Assembly (NCBI RefSeq): GCF_014645355.1
Contig: NZ_BMLS01000008.1
Coordinates: 62,001 to 126,000 of the forward strand
Length of the DNA stretch: 64,000 nt
From: Bowmanella pacifica
Lineage (GTDB): Bacteria; Pseudomonadota; Gammaproteobacteria; Enterobacterales; Alteromonadaceae
Direction: 5' to 3'
Below, piece after piece: positions 16,632 through 25,208 of this stretch. Below the pieces are notes generated by a model. That model was not told where the DNA came from and ran no database searches. It was given only the letters and a program-made list of their open reading frames with translations. Each line of letters opens with the position of its first letter. Within the stretch, counting starts at the first letter, position 1. The position numbers and the translations under genes were made by a program.

Positions 16632-18704
16632 ATGAAGAAAACACTATTGGCATCACTGATTGCTTCAACTTTTGTATTAGCCGCCTGTGGTGATAACAAG
16701 GCACCTCAGGTGAGCCAGGCGCCTACTGAGCAGGTGCAAAAGGGTAACGCCGAACTGGGTAGTTTTGGGGTTGACCTGACAGCACGCAATGAAGCGGTAA
16801 AACCTGGTGATGATTTCTTTATGTATGCCAGCGGTACCTGGTATGACAACTTTGAAATGCCTGCTGATAAGACGCGTTATGGTGCTTTCAGCGAATTAGC
16901 GGATAAGAGCGAAGAGCAGGTTAAACAGATTATTGATGAGTTGGCATCGGCTAAAAACTTAACCGGCGAGAAGAAACTCATTGCTGATTTTTACCATGCC
17001 TATATGGATATGGACAGCATCAATGCAAAAGGCCTCAGCCCCATTCAATCCACATTGAATAATATTGCCGCGATTGATTCGGTAAAATCCTTGACTGAGG
17101 TATTTGGTAATGCCTGGCTAACGGGCACACGTTCACCTATCTATGCTGGCTTGTGGTACAACCGTTTGGATCCTAACCAATATCAGCTCAGTGTTGGTGT
17201 CGGCGGCTTAGGTCTGCCTGATCGTGATTATTACCTGGAAGATACCGAACGCTTTGCTAATATTCGTCAGGCTTACCTGGCACATATCGCGCAGATGCTG
17301 AGTTTTGCCAAGGTGGACAATGCCGAGCAAAAAGCCGAGCAAATTCTGGCGCTGGAAACCCGTATTGCTGAAATCCAGTGGCCACGTGAAAAACGTCGTG
17401 ACCGCGACCTGACATTGAATCAGCTTGAGCGCGATCAGCTATCTGATGCTTATCCTAACTATGACTGGAACAGCTATTTTGCCCCCAGTGGTTTGCAGGT
17501 ACCTAATCTGAATATCAGTCAGCCAGAGCCGGTAAAAGCAGTGATTGGCATTATTAATGATACTGATTTGGCTGTTTGGAAAGATTACCTGACTTACCAT
17601 ACCATCAGCGGCAACGCTAATTATCTGCCTGAAGAGGTTTATCAGGCGAATTTTGACTTCTTTGGCAAAACCCTGAGTGGTCAGCAGGAGCCTCGTCCGC
17701 GTTGGAAGCGCGCAGTGGACGAAATGTCGAGCATCGAATCCCTCGGCTTTGCTATTGGTAAGGTTTATGTGGAGAAGTATTTCCCAGAAAGTTCCAAGCA
17801 GCAAATGTCTGAGCTGGTGGAAAATCTGCGTACAGCCCTGGGCGAGCGGATTAAAGGACTGGACTGGATGGGTGAGGAAACCAAAGTTAATGCTCAGGCT
17901 AAATTGGAAGCCTTCCGTCCCAAGATTGGTTATCCAGATAAATGGCAGTCATTTGACGGTTTGACCATCAGTGATTCAGATGTGCTGGCCAATGTGCATA
18001 ACCTGCGTAAGTTCTTTAACGCCCAAGATGTGGAGAAAGAACTGCAGCCTACTGACCGTGAGCGTTGGGGAATGCCGCCGCAGCAGGTAAACGCTTATTA
18101 CAATAGCTCGTTCAACGAAATCGTATTCCCGGCTGCTATTTTGCAGGCCCCATTCTTTGATCCTAATGCGGATCCTGCGGTTAACTATGGCGCCATTGGT
18201 GCGGTTATCGGCCATGAAATGGGCCATGGTTTTGACGACCAGGGGTCTAAATCTGACGCCAAGGGTATTCAGCGTAACTGGTGGACTGACTCGGATCGCG
18301 CCGCCTTTGAAGCCAAAGCCGATAGCCTGGCTGCGCAGTACAGTGCTTATGAGCCCATCGAAGGAAACTTTGTTAATGGTCGCAACAGCCTGGGAGAAAA
18401 CATCGGTGACGTGGGGGGCCTGGCCATGGCTTATCATGCTTACAAACTAAGCTTGAAAGGCAAAGAGGCGCCAGTCATTGATGGTTTAACGGGCGACCAG
18501 CGTTTCTTCCTGGCCTGGGCACAGGTGTGGAAAGAGAAGCGTACCGAGCAAAGCATGCTTAATCAGTTGCGCGCCGGTACTCACGCACCGGGTCGTTATC
18601 GTGCGTTGGCGCCTCGTAACCATGATGCTTGGTATGAAGCCTTTAATGTACAACCAGGCGATGCATTGTACCTGGCACCAGAAGAGCGTGTGCGAATCTG
18701 GTAA
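16632..18704 (+). CDS. M13 family zinc metallopeptidase lipoprotein (PepO/neprilysin-like)
   Basis: Envelope endopeptidase of 690 residues that cleaves peptides. A lipoprotein signal (VLAAC|GDN) places it in the periplasm anchored to a membrane. The M13 N-terminal helical domain starts near residue 42 (PGDDFFMYASGTWYDNFEMP). The catalytic domain has NAYYNSSFNEIVFPA, the zinc motif HEMGH in VIGHEMGHGFDDQG (about 530) and the third ligand region ENIGDVGG (about 590). It ends with the family-typical APERVRIW-like tail. The ribosome binding site AGGAA precedes the ATG. A strong terminator follows, so transcription ends before ushA. Confidence 0.93.
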   Translation: MKKTLLASLIASTFVLAACGDNKAPQVSQAPTEQVQKGNAELGSFGVDLTARNEAVKPGDDFFMYASGTWYDNFEMPADKTRYGAFSELADKSEEQVKQIIDELASAKNLTGEKKLIADFYHAYMDMDSINAKGLSPIQSTLNNIAAIDSVKSLTEVFGNAWLTGTRSPIYAGLWYNRLDPNQYQLSVGVGGLGLPDRDYYLEDTERFANIRQAYLAHIAQMLSFAKVDNAEQKAEQILALETRIAEIQWPREKRRDRDLTLNQLERDQLSDAYPNYDWNSYFAPSGLQVPNLNISQPEPVKAVIGIINDTDLAVWKDYLTYHTISGNANYLPEEVYQANFDFFGKTLSGQQEPRPRWKRAVDEMSSIESLGFAIGKVYVEKYFPESSKQQMSELVENLRTALGERIKGLDWMGEETKVNAQAKLEAFRPKIGYPDKWQSFDGLTISDSDVLANVHNLRKFFNAQDVEKELQPTDRERWGMPPQQVNAYYNSSFNEIVFPAAILQAPFFDPNADPAVNYGAIGAVIGHEMGHGFDDQGSKSDAKGIQRNWWTDSDRAAFEAKADSLAAQYSAYEPIEGNFVNGRNSLGENIGDVGGLAMAYHAYKLSLKGKEAPVIDGLTGDQRFFLAWAQVWKEKRTEQSMLNQLRAGTHAPGRYRALAPRNHDAWYEAFNVQPGDALYLAPEERVRIW

Positions 18705-18722
18705 ACATAGCTCGACCGACAC

Positions 18723-18752
18723 AGCCGCCTGATATCAGGCGGCTTTTTCTTT
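18723..18752 (+). terminator. Intrinsic terminator after the M13 peptidase gene
   Basis: A 22-base perfect palindrome (AGCCGCCTGAT / ATCAGGCGGCT, 18723-18744) followed by TTTTTCTTT. A GC-rich stem plus U-run is a classic rho-independent terminator. Confidence 0.93.
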
Positions 18753-18809
18753 AAGGGCGGCACGACCGGCCCTGATTTTATTACTTGGACTGAGTTTTTT
18801 GGAACTGAT

Positions 18810-20408
18810 ATGAGACTTTCCCGATTGCGCCTGCTGGTCATTCCCGCTGTTATCAGTGCACTTTTATCTTGTGCCAATCATCAGCCCGAGCCGCCATTAC
18901 ATTTCACGATATTACACACCAATGATCATCATGGACGCTTCTGGCGCAATGACCAGGGTGAATATGGCATGGCGGCCCGTCAGACCCTGATTGAACAGAT
19001 TCGTCAGGAAGTGGCTGATGCGGGTGGATCGGTGTTGCTGTTCTCCGGAGGAGATATTAATACCGGTGTGCCCGAGTCAGATATGCAGCAGGCCAAGCCG
19101 GACTTTCTTGGTATGCGCTTGTTAGGCTATGACGCTATGGCGCTGGGTAACCACGAATTCGACAATCCATTGGAAGTCATTGAACAGCAGCGTCAGTGGG
19201 CGGGGTTTCCTATGCTGTCAGCCAATATTTATGGCCGGAAAACCGGACAGCGTCGTTACCAGGCCTACCAAATGTTTGAGCGGCAAGGGGTACGTATTGC
19301 GGTATTCGGCCTGACCACTGAAGATACCGCTAAAATTGGCAATCCTGAATATATTCGGGGGTTGGAGTTTCGCGACCCTAAGGCTGAAGCGGTTAAATTG
19401 GTGGCACAGCTTCAGCGCGAGGAGCAGCCTGATTTGATTATTGCCCTGACGCATATGGGCCATTATGACGATGGCCAGCACGCTATCAATGCACCAGGAG
19501 ATGTATCCCTGGCACGTGCATTGCCAACGGCGAGTGTAGCCATGGTTATTGGCGGTCATTCGCAGGAGCCGCTTTGCATGGAGCAAGAGAACGTTCGACA
19601 GGTTGATTATCTGCCAGGCCGTCCTTGTCGACCGGATCGCCAAAACGGTATCTGGATTATGCAAGCCCATGAGTGGGGAAAATACGTCGGACGCGCTGAT
19701 TTTGTGTTCCAGCAGGGAGAGCTGAAACTGCATGATTACCAGCTGTTGCCGGTAAACCTTAAGGGCACAGATCTGCCCCCAATTTCAGAGCATGCGCAAA
19801 TGCTGGCGCTACTGACACCCTATCAGGACGTTGGCCGCCAGCAATTGTCTGTGACGCTGGGGGAAACGCGGGGCAGATTGGATGGAGACAGAACACAGGT
19901 AAGGTTTGTGCAAACTAATCTTGGACGCTTGATTGGTGCGGCGCAGTTACATAAAGCCGCTGCTGATCTGGCGGTTATCAGTGGGGGCGGGATCCGTGAC
20001 TCTATTGCGTCCGGACCTATCAGTTACAAGGATATTCTTAAGGTTCAGCCCTTTGGTAATACGCTGACTTATGTGGATATGCGTGGAACGGAACTGTTTG
20101 ATTACCTGACACAAGTGGCTGCAAAACCTGCAGACACTGGCGCTTATGCACAGTTTTATCGGGTCAGTATGACGTTAAGCGATGGGCAACTTCAGCAAGT
20201 ATTCATTGGCGGCGAGCCACTGCAAATGGAGCGAGTATATCGTTTGGCTTTAAACAGTTATAACGCCTCTGGCGGGGATGGGTATCCGGTGCTCACGGGC
20301 CATCCGGGCTATGTGAATACGGGGTTTGTGGATGCCGATGTGCTACGTGAATTTGTTATCCAGCAGAGTCCCATCGACGCTGATGCCTATCAACCGCGGG
20401 ATTATTAA
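18810..20408 (+). CDS. ushA: UshA-like 5'-nucleotidase / UDP-sugar hydrolase
   Basis: Periplasmic nucleotidase that releases nucleosides and phosphate from nucleotides and UDP-sugars for salvage. The 532 residues include a lipoprotein-like signal (SALLSC|AN), unlike the simple Sec signal of E. coli UshA. The N-terminal metallophosphoesterase domain has ILHTNDHHGRFW (two-metal site), GNHEFDN and GGHSQEPLC. The segment QNGIWIMQAHEWGKYVGRADF closely parallels E. coli UshA. The C-terminal 5'-nucleotidase domain (about 350-520) has ISGGGIRDSI and the substrate-binding NSYNASGGDGYP. Both domains appear complete. A terminator at 20497-20525 closes the gene. Confidence 0.93.
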   Translation: MRLSRLRLLVIPAVISALLSCANHQPEPPLHFTILHTNDHHGRFWRNDQGEYGMAARQTLIEQIRQEVADAGGSVLLFSGGDINTGVPESDMQQAKPDFLGMRLLGYDAMALGNHEFDNPLEVIEQQRQWAGFPMLSANIYGRKTGQRRYQAYQMFERQGVRIAVFGLTTEDTAKIGNPEYIRGLEFRDPKAEAVKLVAQLQREEQPDLIIALTHMGHYDDGQHAINAPGDVSLARALPTASVAMVIGGHSQEPLCMEQENVRQVDYLPGRPCRPDRQNGIWIMQAHEWGKYVGRADFVFQQGELKLHDYQLLPVNLKGTDLPPISEHAQMLALLTPYQDVGRQQLSVTLGETRGRLDGDRTQVRFVQTNLGRLIGAAQLHKAAADLAVISGGGIRDSIASGPISYKDILKVQPFGNTLTYVDMRGTELFDYLTQVAAKPADTGAYAQFYRVSMTLSDGQLQQVFIGGEPLQMERVYRLALNSYNASGGDGYPVLTGHPGYVNTGFVDADVLREFVIQQSPIDADAYQPRDY

Positions 20409-20496
20409 TTATTGAGGCATTTACATATCCTTAGTTTCTAAATGTAAATGCATGGTTGATTTAGTGTTTGTTAATTGTTCATAATTCTGCATTAAC

Positions 20497-20525
20497 GCCC
20501 GGTTTGCATCGGGCTATTTATTGTT
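20497..20525 (+). terminator. Terminator after ushA
   Basis: Stem GCCCG (20497-20501) / CGGGC (20510-20514) with an 8-base loop, followed by TATTTATTGTTT. The stem is short but GC-rich, and the T-rich tail fits a rho-independent terminator. Confidence 0.75.
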
Positions 20526-20546
20526 TATTACTCAGGGAACAACACC

Positions 20547-21116
20547 ATGGCACTAACGATTAATTTTGAGTTACAGGAACAAGACCTGGATTATTATCGC
20601 GATATGATGCAAAAAACGCAGGCAGCGGTCAGAGAACTGGATCGTTCCGACGTTCTGAATGCGGCGCGTAAACTGGCAGGGGAAGTGCAGGACCAAGTGC
20701 CAGATTTTGTTGCCAGTCGCTTAAAGCAGTTAGAGCAACTGGTTAACATGGTGGAAGATAATGACTGGGACTTAACGGAAGAGGAGAAAGTAGATGTACT
20801 CAGTGCGCTGGCATATTTCTCCCAAGCAGAAGACCTGATTGATGACCGTTTACCGGTGTTAGGCTTTTTGGATGACGCCATTATGATTGAGCTGGTGGCA
20901 CGCGAGCTGGCAGATGATTTGAAGGCGTATGATGAGTTTTGCGCCTATCGCCGTCAGGAAATTGAACGTCGTGGTGAAGGTGCTCATACCAGCAAAGCTG
21001 ATTGGCTGGAGGCAAAGCGGCAGGAATTACATTCCTGGATGCGCCGTCGCCGTTCTGAAAAGCGAGCGGGTGGCAGTTCAGCCGGATTCCGTTCATTTTT
21101 CTCATTCCGGGGGTGA
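20547..21116 (+). CDS. YkvA/DUF1232 family protein
   Basis: A 189-residue protein of unknown function. The middle carries the DUF1232 (YkvA) signature: LSALAYFSQAEDLIDDRLPVLGFLDDAIMIELVARELADDL (about 86-126 in all). In this family it usually reads 'P.D.IPD.iPvlGylDD'. The N-terminal half is a charged, largely helical region. The C-terminus is basic (WMRRRRSEKR) and ends in a Ser/Phe/Gly-rich tail (SSAGFRSFFSFRG), which might contact membrane or nucleic acid. It stands alone between the ushA terminator and a convergent small lipoprotein gene. Confidence 0.78.
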   Translation: MALTINFELQEQDLDYYRDMMQKTQAAVRELDRSDVLNAARKLAGEVQDQVPDFVASRLKQLEQLVNMVEDNDWDLTEEEKVDVLSALAYFSQAEDLIDDRLPVLGFLDDAIMIELVARELADDLKAYDEFCAYRRQEIERRGEGAHTSKADWLEAKRQELHSWMRRRRSEKRAGGSSAGFRSFFSFRG

Positions 21117-21229
21117 TAGCACTTTTTGAGTGCGCTTGCGTGTTGTAGATTGTTTACTACGACTAACAAAAGCCGATGCTATTAACTCATCTGGTTAATA
21201 TTGTCGAAAGATGAGGTTGGAAATTGTCC

Positions 21230-21266
21230 AAGCCCCTCTCATTGCAAACACTGAAGTGAGGGGCTT
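21230..21266. terminator. Possible bidirectional terminator hairpin
   Basis: Inverted repeat AAGCCCCTC (21230-21238) / GAGGGGCTT (21258-21266) with a 19-base loop, between the DUF1232 gene and the convergent small lipoprotein gene. T-richness after the stem is modest on both strands, so efficiency is uncertain. Confidence 0.55.
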
Positions 21267-21291
21267 GTATTTCTGAGTTGGCGTTAATCTA

Positions 21292-21558
21292 TTAACGCTT
21301 GTCAGTACCTGTCGCTCCAGTAATGCTGGAGTGAATAGAATGCATGGTATTACGTGCTTGTTCTCTTTCTGCATCAACCTGTGCTTGAGTTCTACACTTT
21401 TTATGTTTCAGCATGCTGCCAGTGGTTCTTTCAGCACGGCAAATCAAATCCTCTTTCTCTGCATTCTGATTGGTGGCTGCAGTTTGGCTATCAGCTTTGT
21501 TTCCTGCGCAACCCAGCATGGTTAGGGCAACGCCCATAATAAGTAGCAGTTTTTTCAT
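21292..21558 (-). CDS. Small lipoprotein with TGS/CRTQ motif, unknown function
   Basis: An 88-residue predicted lipoprotein: signal MKKLLLIMGVALTMLGC with the lipobox LGC|A. The residue after Cys is Ala, favouring the outer membrane. The mature part holds the motif C-x4-TTGSMLKHKKCRTQAQVDAEREQAR, in which two Cys flank a 'TGS' turn. I recall similar 'C.r...TGSrl...vCrT..eW' motifs in many short gammaproteobacterial proteins of unknown function. A disulfide between these Cys is likely in the periplasm. Start supported by GGGAAA just upstream (minus strand). Confidence 0.7.
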   Translation of the reverse strand: MKKLLLIMGVALTMLGCAGNKADSQTAATNQNAEKEDLICRAERTTGSMLKHKKCRTQAQVDAEREQARNTMHSIHSSITGATGTDKR

Positions 21559-21691
21559 GCGACTAGTTTCCCTGTTTTTTTAAGTGAATGTGTGAAGTCC
21601 TTTGGCTTCAGGTACAACGCTACACTAAACAGGTAATGTACAACAAGTAGGCAGATGTAATTAAAATGTTATTGGGGGAGTAAAGTACTCT

Positions 21692-22960
21692 CTACACCGC
21701 CTGTTTTTTAAATAGCTCCCTAAAGACCGGATAAATGTCTTCTACACTGCGAATATGCTTCATGGCAAAGTTGTCGTATAACTCGGCTAGGGCTTCGTAT
21801 TCGCGCCATAAACTTTGATGCTGACGCTGGGTAATTTCTATGTAAGCGTAGTAACGCACTCTGGGGAGCAAACGCTCTTGTAGTAAACTACCGCATTGCG
21901 GAGAGTCATCAGCCCAGTTGTCGCCATCAGACGCCTGTGCGGCGTAAATATTCCATTCCCCTTGCGGGTAGCGAGCCTGGACGATTTCATCCATCAGTTT
22001 CAGGGCGCTGGAGACAATAGTGCCACCCGTTTCCTGGGAATAGAAGAACTCCTGTTCATCCACTTCTTTGGCTTGGGTGTGGTGACGAATGTAGACCACC
22101 TCGACATTTTTGTAAGTGCGGGTTAAAAACAGATACAACAGAATATAAAAACGCTTGGCCATATCTTTGGTAGCCTGGTCCATTGAACCAGACACATCCA
22201 TCAGACAAAACATCACGGCCTTGCTGGTAGGCAGCGGACGCTTTTCGAAATTGCGAAAACGCAGGTCAATGGTATCCAGAAATGGAACTCTGGCAATGCG
22301 TGACTTGAGCTCTGCGATCTGTTTTTCCAGCCCCATTATCTCCAGTTCATGATCATGCTTGTCATCTTTGAGGGCTTGTAACTGGTCTTCAAGTTCACGC
22401 AGTTCCTTGCGTTTTCCGCCGGTTAGGGCGATACGCCTGGCCATGGAGCCGCGTAATGAGCGCACAATATCCAGGTTGCTAGGTACGCCATCGGTTTTAA
22501 AACCCGCCCGGTATGTCTTGTATTCGACCAACTTATCCAGTTGATTCTTCTTCAAGTTGGGCAAAGCCAGGTCTTCAAACAGCAAGTCCAGGTATTCGTC
22601 TTTGGAGATTTGAAAGACAAACTCGTCTTGTCCTTCGCCACTGTCAGAGGCTTGGCCTTGTCCTGCACCACCACCCTGGCCACCAAGCGGACGCTGGATA
22701 CGGTCACCCTGAGTAAACTGGTCATTCCCAGGATGAACCATATCCCGCACACCGCCCTTACCGGTATGAAATATGGGTTCTTTGATATCCCGGGTGGGGA
22801 TATTCACGCTTTCCCCTGTGTCAATGTCAGTAACACTGCGTCTGGATACTGCATCCGACACGGCTTTCTTGATCTGCTGCTTATAGCGGCGGATAAAGCG
22901 TTGTCGGTTAACCGTGCTCTTCCCTTTGCTATTCGCTCTGCGGTCAATAAAGTGCGCCAT
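21692..22960 (-). CDS. yeaH: YeaH/YhbH family protein (DUF444)
   Basis: A 422-residue cytoplasmic partner of the PrkA kinase in nutrient-stress signalling. The N-terminus [22 protein letters not shown] matches E. coli YeaH. A Gly/Gln-rich linker (about 90-110) follows, then a VWA-like domain with the MIDAS-type motif [11 protein letters not shown] (about 250). The ATG at 22960 is chosen because it gives the family N-terminus and has GAGGT upstream; the open frame extends to 23011 inside prkA. It begins 16 bases after the prkA stop, so the two are co-transcribed. Confidence 0.93.
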   Translation of the reverse strand: MAHFIDRRANSKGKSTVNRQRFIRRYKQQIKKAVSDAVSRRSVTDIDTGESVNIPTRDIKEPIFHTGKGGVRDMVHPGNDQFTQGDRIQRPLGGQGGGAGQGQASDSGEGQDEFVFQISKDEYLDLLFEDLALPNLKKNQLDKLVEYKTYRAGFKTDGVPSNLDIVRSLRGSMARRIALTGGKRKELRELEDQLQALKDDKHDHELEIMGLEKQIAELKSRIARVPFLDTIDLRFRNFEKRPLPTSKAVMFCLMDVSGSMDQATKDMAKRFYILLYLFLTRTYKNVEVVYIRHHTQAKEVDEQEFFYSQETGGTIVSSALKLMDEIVQARYPQGEWNIYAAQASDGDNWADDSPQCGSLLQERLLPRVRYYAYIEITQRQHQSLWREYEALAELYDNFAMKHIRSVEDIYPVFRELFKKQAV

Positions 22961-22976
22961 ACTACTACCTCGCGCT

Positions 22977-24899
22977 TCAGGATGATTTACGGACGCGTAG
23001 ATACCATTCACACAATAGTCTCACCTGTTTTTGGGTATAGCCTTTTTCCGTCATGCGTTTGACGAAATCATCATGCTTCTTCTGATCTTCGGCACTGCTC
23101 TTGGCATTAAAGGAAATGACAGGCAACAAATCCTCGGTGTTTGAGAACATCTTTTTCTCGATAACGGTGCGCAGCTTCTCATAGCTAGTCCATGCCGGGT
23201 TTTTGCCTTTATTGTTAGCTCTGGCCCGCAGAACAAAGTTGACGATCTCGTTACGAAAATCTTTGGGGTTACTGATGCCAGCGGGCTTTTCTATTTTTTC
23301 CAGCTCGGCGTTTAGGGCTTCGCGATCAAACAGCTGACCGGTTTCAGGATCACGGTATTCCTGATCCTGGATCCAAAAGTCTGCATAGGTTACGTAACGG
23401 TCAAATAGGTTCTGACCATATTCAGAGTAAGACTCCAGATACGCAGTCTGGATTTCTTTACCAATGAACTCTACGTATTTAGGCACAAGGTATCCTTTGA
23501 GGAACTCCTTGTAGCGCTCAGTGGTATCCTGTGGGAATTGTTCCCTCTCCACCTGACGTTCCAACACATAAAAAAGATGTACCGGGTTTGCAGCGACTTC
23601 TTGCGGGTCAAAATTGAAGACCTTGGACAAAATCTTAAAGGCAAAACGGGTGGACAAGCCTTCCATACCCTCGTCGACGCCAGCATAGTCCCGATATTCC
23701 TGATATGACTTGGCTTTCGGGTCGGTATCTTTGAGGCTTTCGCCGTCATAGACCCGCATTTTTGAGTAAATACTGGAGTTTTCCGGCTCTTTGAGACGAG
23801 ATAACACACTGAACTGAGACAATATCTCGAGCGTACCCGGAGAGCAGGGGGCACCGGTTAATTCACTGTTTTCAATCAATTTGCGATAGATCTTCTGCTC
23901 TTCGCTGATGCGCAGGCAGTAAGGCACTTTAACAATGTATACCCGGTCAAGGAAGGCCTCGTTATTCCGGTTATTGCGAAAACTCATCCATTCGGACTCA
24001 TTAGAGTGAGCCAGAATAATGCCGTCAAAGGGTAGTGCAGAGAAACCTTCGGTGGGATTGTAATTCCCTTCCTGGGTAGCCGTTAGCAAAGGGTGCAAGA
24101 CTTTGATGGGCGCCTTGAACATCTCCACAAATTCCATTAAGCCTTGGTTGGCCTTACACAGTGCGCCGGAATAGCTATAGGCATCCGGATCATTTTGGGC
24201 AAAGGTTTCCAGCTTGCGGATATCCACTTTACCCACCAGGGAGGAAATATCCTGATTGTTGTCGTCGCCAGGTTCGGTTTTGGCTACGCCAATCTGATCC
24301 AGAACCGACGGATGCAATTTCACCACCCTGAATTTTGAGATATCACCATTGTACTCGTGCAGGCGTTTTCTGGCCCAAGGCGACATAATGGTTTTTAAGT
24401 AGCGTTTGGGAATGCCGTATTCTTTCTCAAGAATCTCACCGTCTTCATCGGCATTGAAAAGTGCCAGCGGATGATCGTTAACCGGTGAGTCTTTTAGGCA
24501 GTAGATGGGGACTTTTTGCATCAGCTCCTTGAGCTTTTCAGCCAAGGACGATTTTCCTCCTCCTACCGGTCCCAGCAAATAAAGGATTTGCTTTTTCTCC
24601 TCCAGCCCCTGTGCCGAGTGCTTCAAGTAAGAGACTATCTGTTCGATAGCGTCTTCCATGCCAAAGAAATCCGAAAAAGATGGATAGCGGGCGATAGTGC
24701 GGTTAGAGAATATTCGACTTAGTGCGGGATCCTGGGAGGTGTCCAGCATGTCTGGTTCACCAATAGCCAGCAGCAGTCGCTCGGCCGCATTGGCATAAGC
24801 GGTTTTGTCCTGTCTGCACAGCTCGAGAAATTCGCTGATACTGTATTCTTCTTCTTTATGAGCTTCATATCGTTGTTGGTAGTGCTCGAAAATACCCAT
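22977..24899 (-). CDS. prkA: PrkA family serine protein kinase (YeaG-like)
   Basis: A 640-residue kinase/AAA protein (E. coli YeaG is 644) active in starvation and sustained stress. The N-terminal AAA_PrkA domain has Walker [12 protein letters not shown] (about 100-110). The C-terminal PrkA domain (about 380-640) carries the conserved [21 protein letters not shown] segment just before it. The ATG at 24899 ([20 protein letters not shown]) is chosen on similarity and on GGAGGT upstream; a start at 24920 would add 7 residues. First gene of the prkA-yeaH operon; the third member of the set, SpoVR, is at 12083-13603. Confidence 0.95.
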   Translation of the reverse strand: MGIFEHYQQRYEAHKEEEYSISEFLELCRQDKTAYANAAERLLLAIGEPDMLDTSQDPALSRIFSNRTIARYPSFSDFFGMEDAIEQIVSYLKHSAQGLEEKKQILYLLGPVGGGKSSLAEKLKELMQKVPIYCLKDSPVNDHPLALFNADEDGEILEKEYGIPKRYLKTIMSPWARKRLHEYNGDISKFRVVKLHPSVLDQIGVAKTEPGDDNNQDISSLVGKVDIRKLETFAQNDPDAYSYSGALCKANQGLMEFVEMFKAPIKVLHPLLTATQEGNYNPTEGFSALPFDGIILAHSNESEWMSFRNNRNNEAFLDRVYIVKVPYCLRISEEQKIYRKLIENSELTGAPCSPGTLEILSQFSVLSRLKEPENSSIYSKMRVYDGESLKDTDPKAKSYQEYRDYAGVDEGMEGLSTRFAFKILSKVFNFDPQEVAANPVHLFYVLERQVEREQFPQDTTERYKEFLKGYLVPKYVEFIGKEIQTAYLESYSEYGQNLFDRYVTYADFWIQDQEYRDPETGQLFDREALNAELEKIEKPAGISNPKDFRNEIVNFVLRARANNKGKNPAWTSYEKLRTVIEKKMFSNTEDLLPVISFNAKSSAEDQKKHDDFVKRMTEKGYTQKQVRLLCEWYLRVRKSS

Positions 24900-25208
24900 A
24901 ACCACCTCCGGGATAATCAACTGGAATCACATGATTGATGAAAAGAGAAGGCCTAATGTTTCAGCTTGCCTTTACCTAAAGGTTAGACCCTATTTTTCCG
25001 CTCTGTGTTGCAATTTACAGATTTCATTGCAAAAAATGTTTCAGTGTAGGCTGGAACAATTAGTCAACCTTGGTTAGATCAAGTGTCTGAACGCCGCGAC
25101 GGAAACAATTCCTAACTAAATCAATATGGACTCTATCTCGGCTTTGGTGGGCATCAGCGTAAACGCTGGGTAAACTGCCGGTTTTTAGTTGCCGTGAGAA
25201 GCAAGCCG

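Noticed and set aside
22541-23062. A 173-codon open frame opposite yeaH/prkA
   Set aside because: It is antisense to two conserved genes, with no domain or start signal.
24900-25208. A sigma54 promoter upstream of prkA
   Set aside because: No GG-N10-GC pattern with correct spacing was found on the minus strand; the region is otherwise unremarkable.
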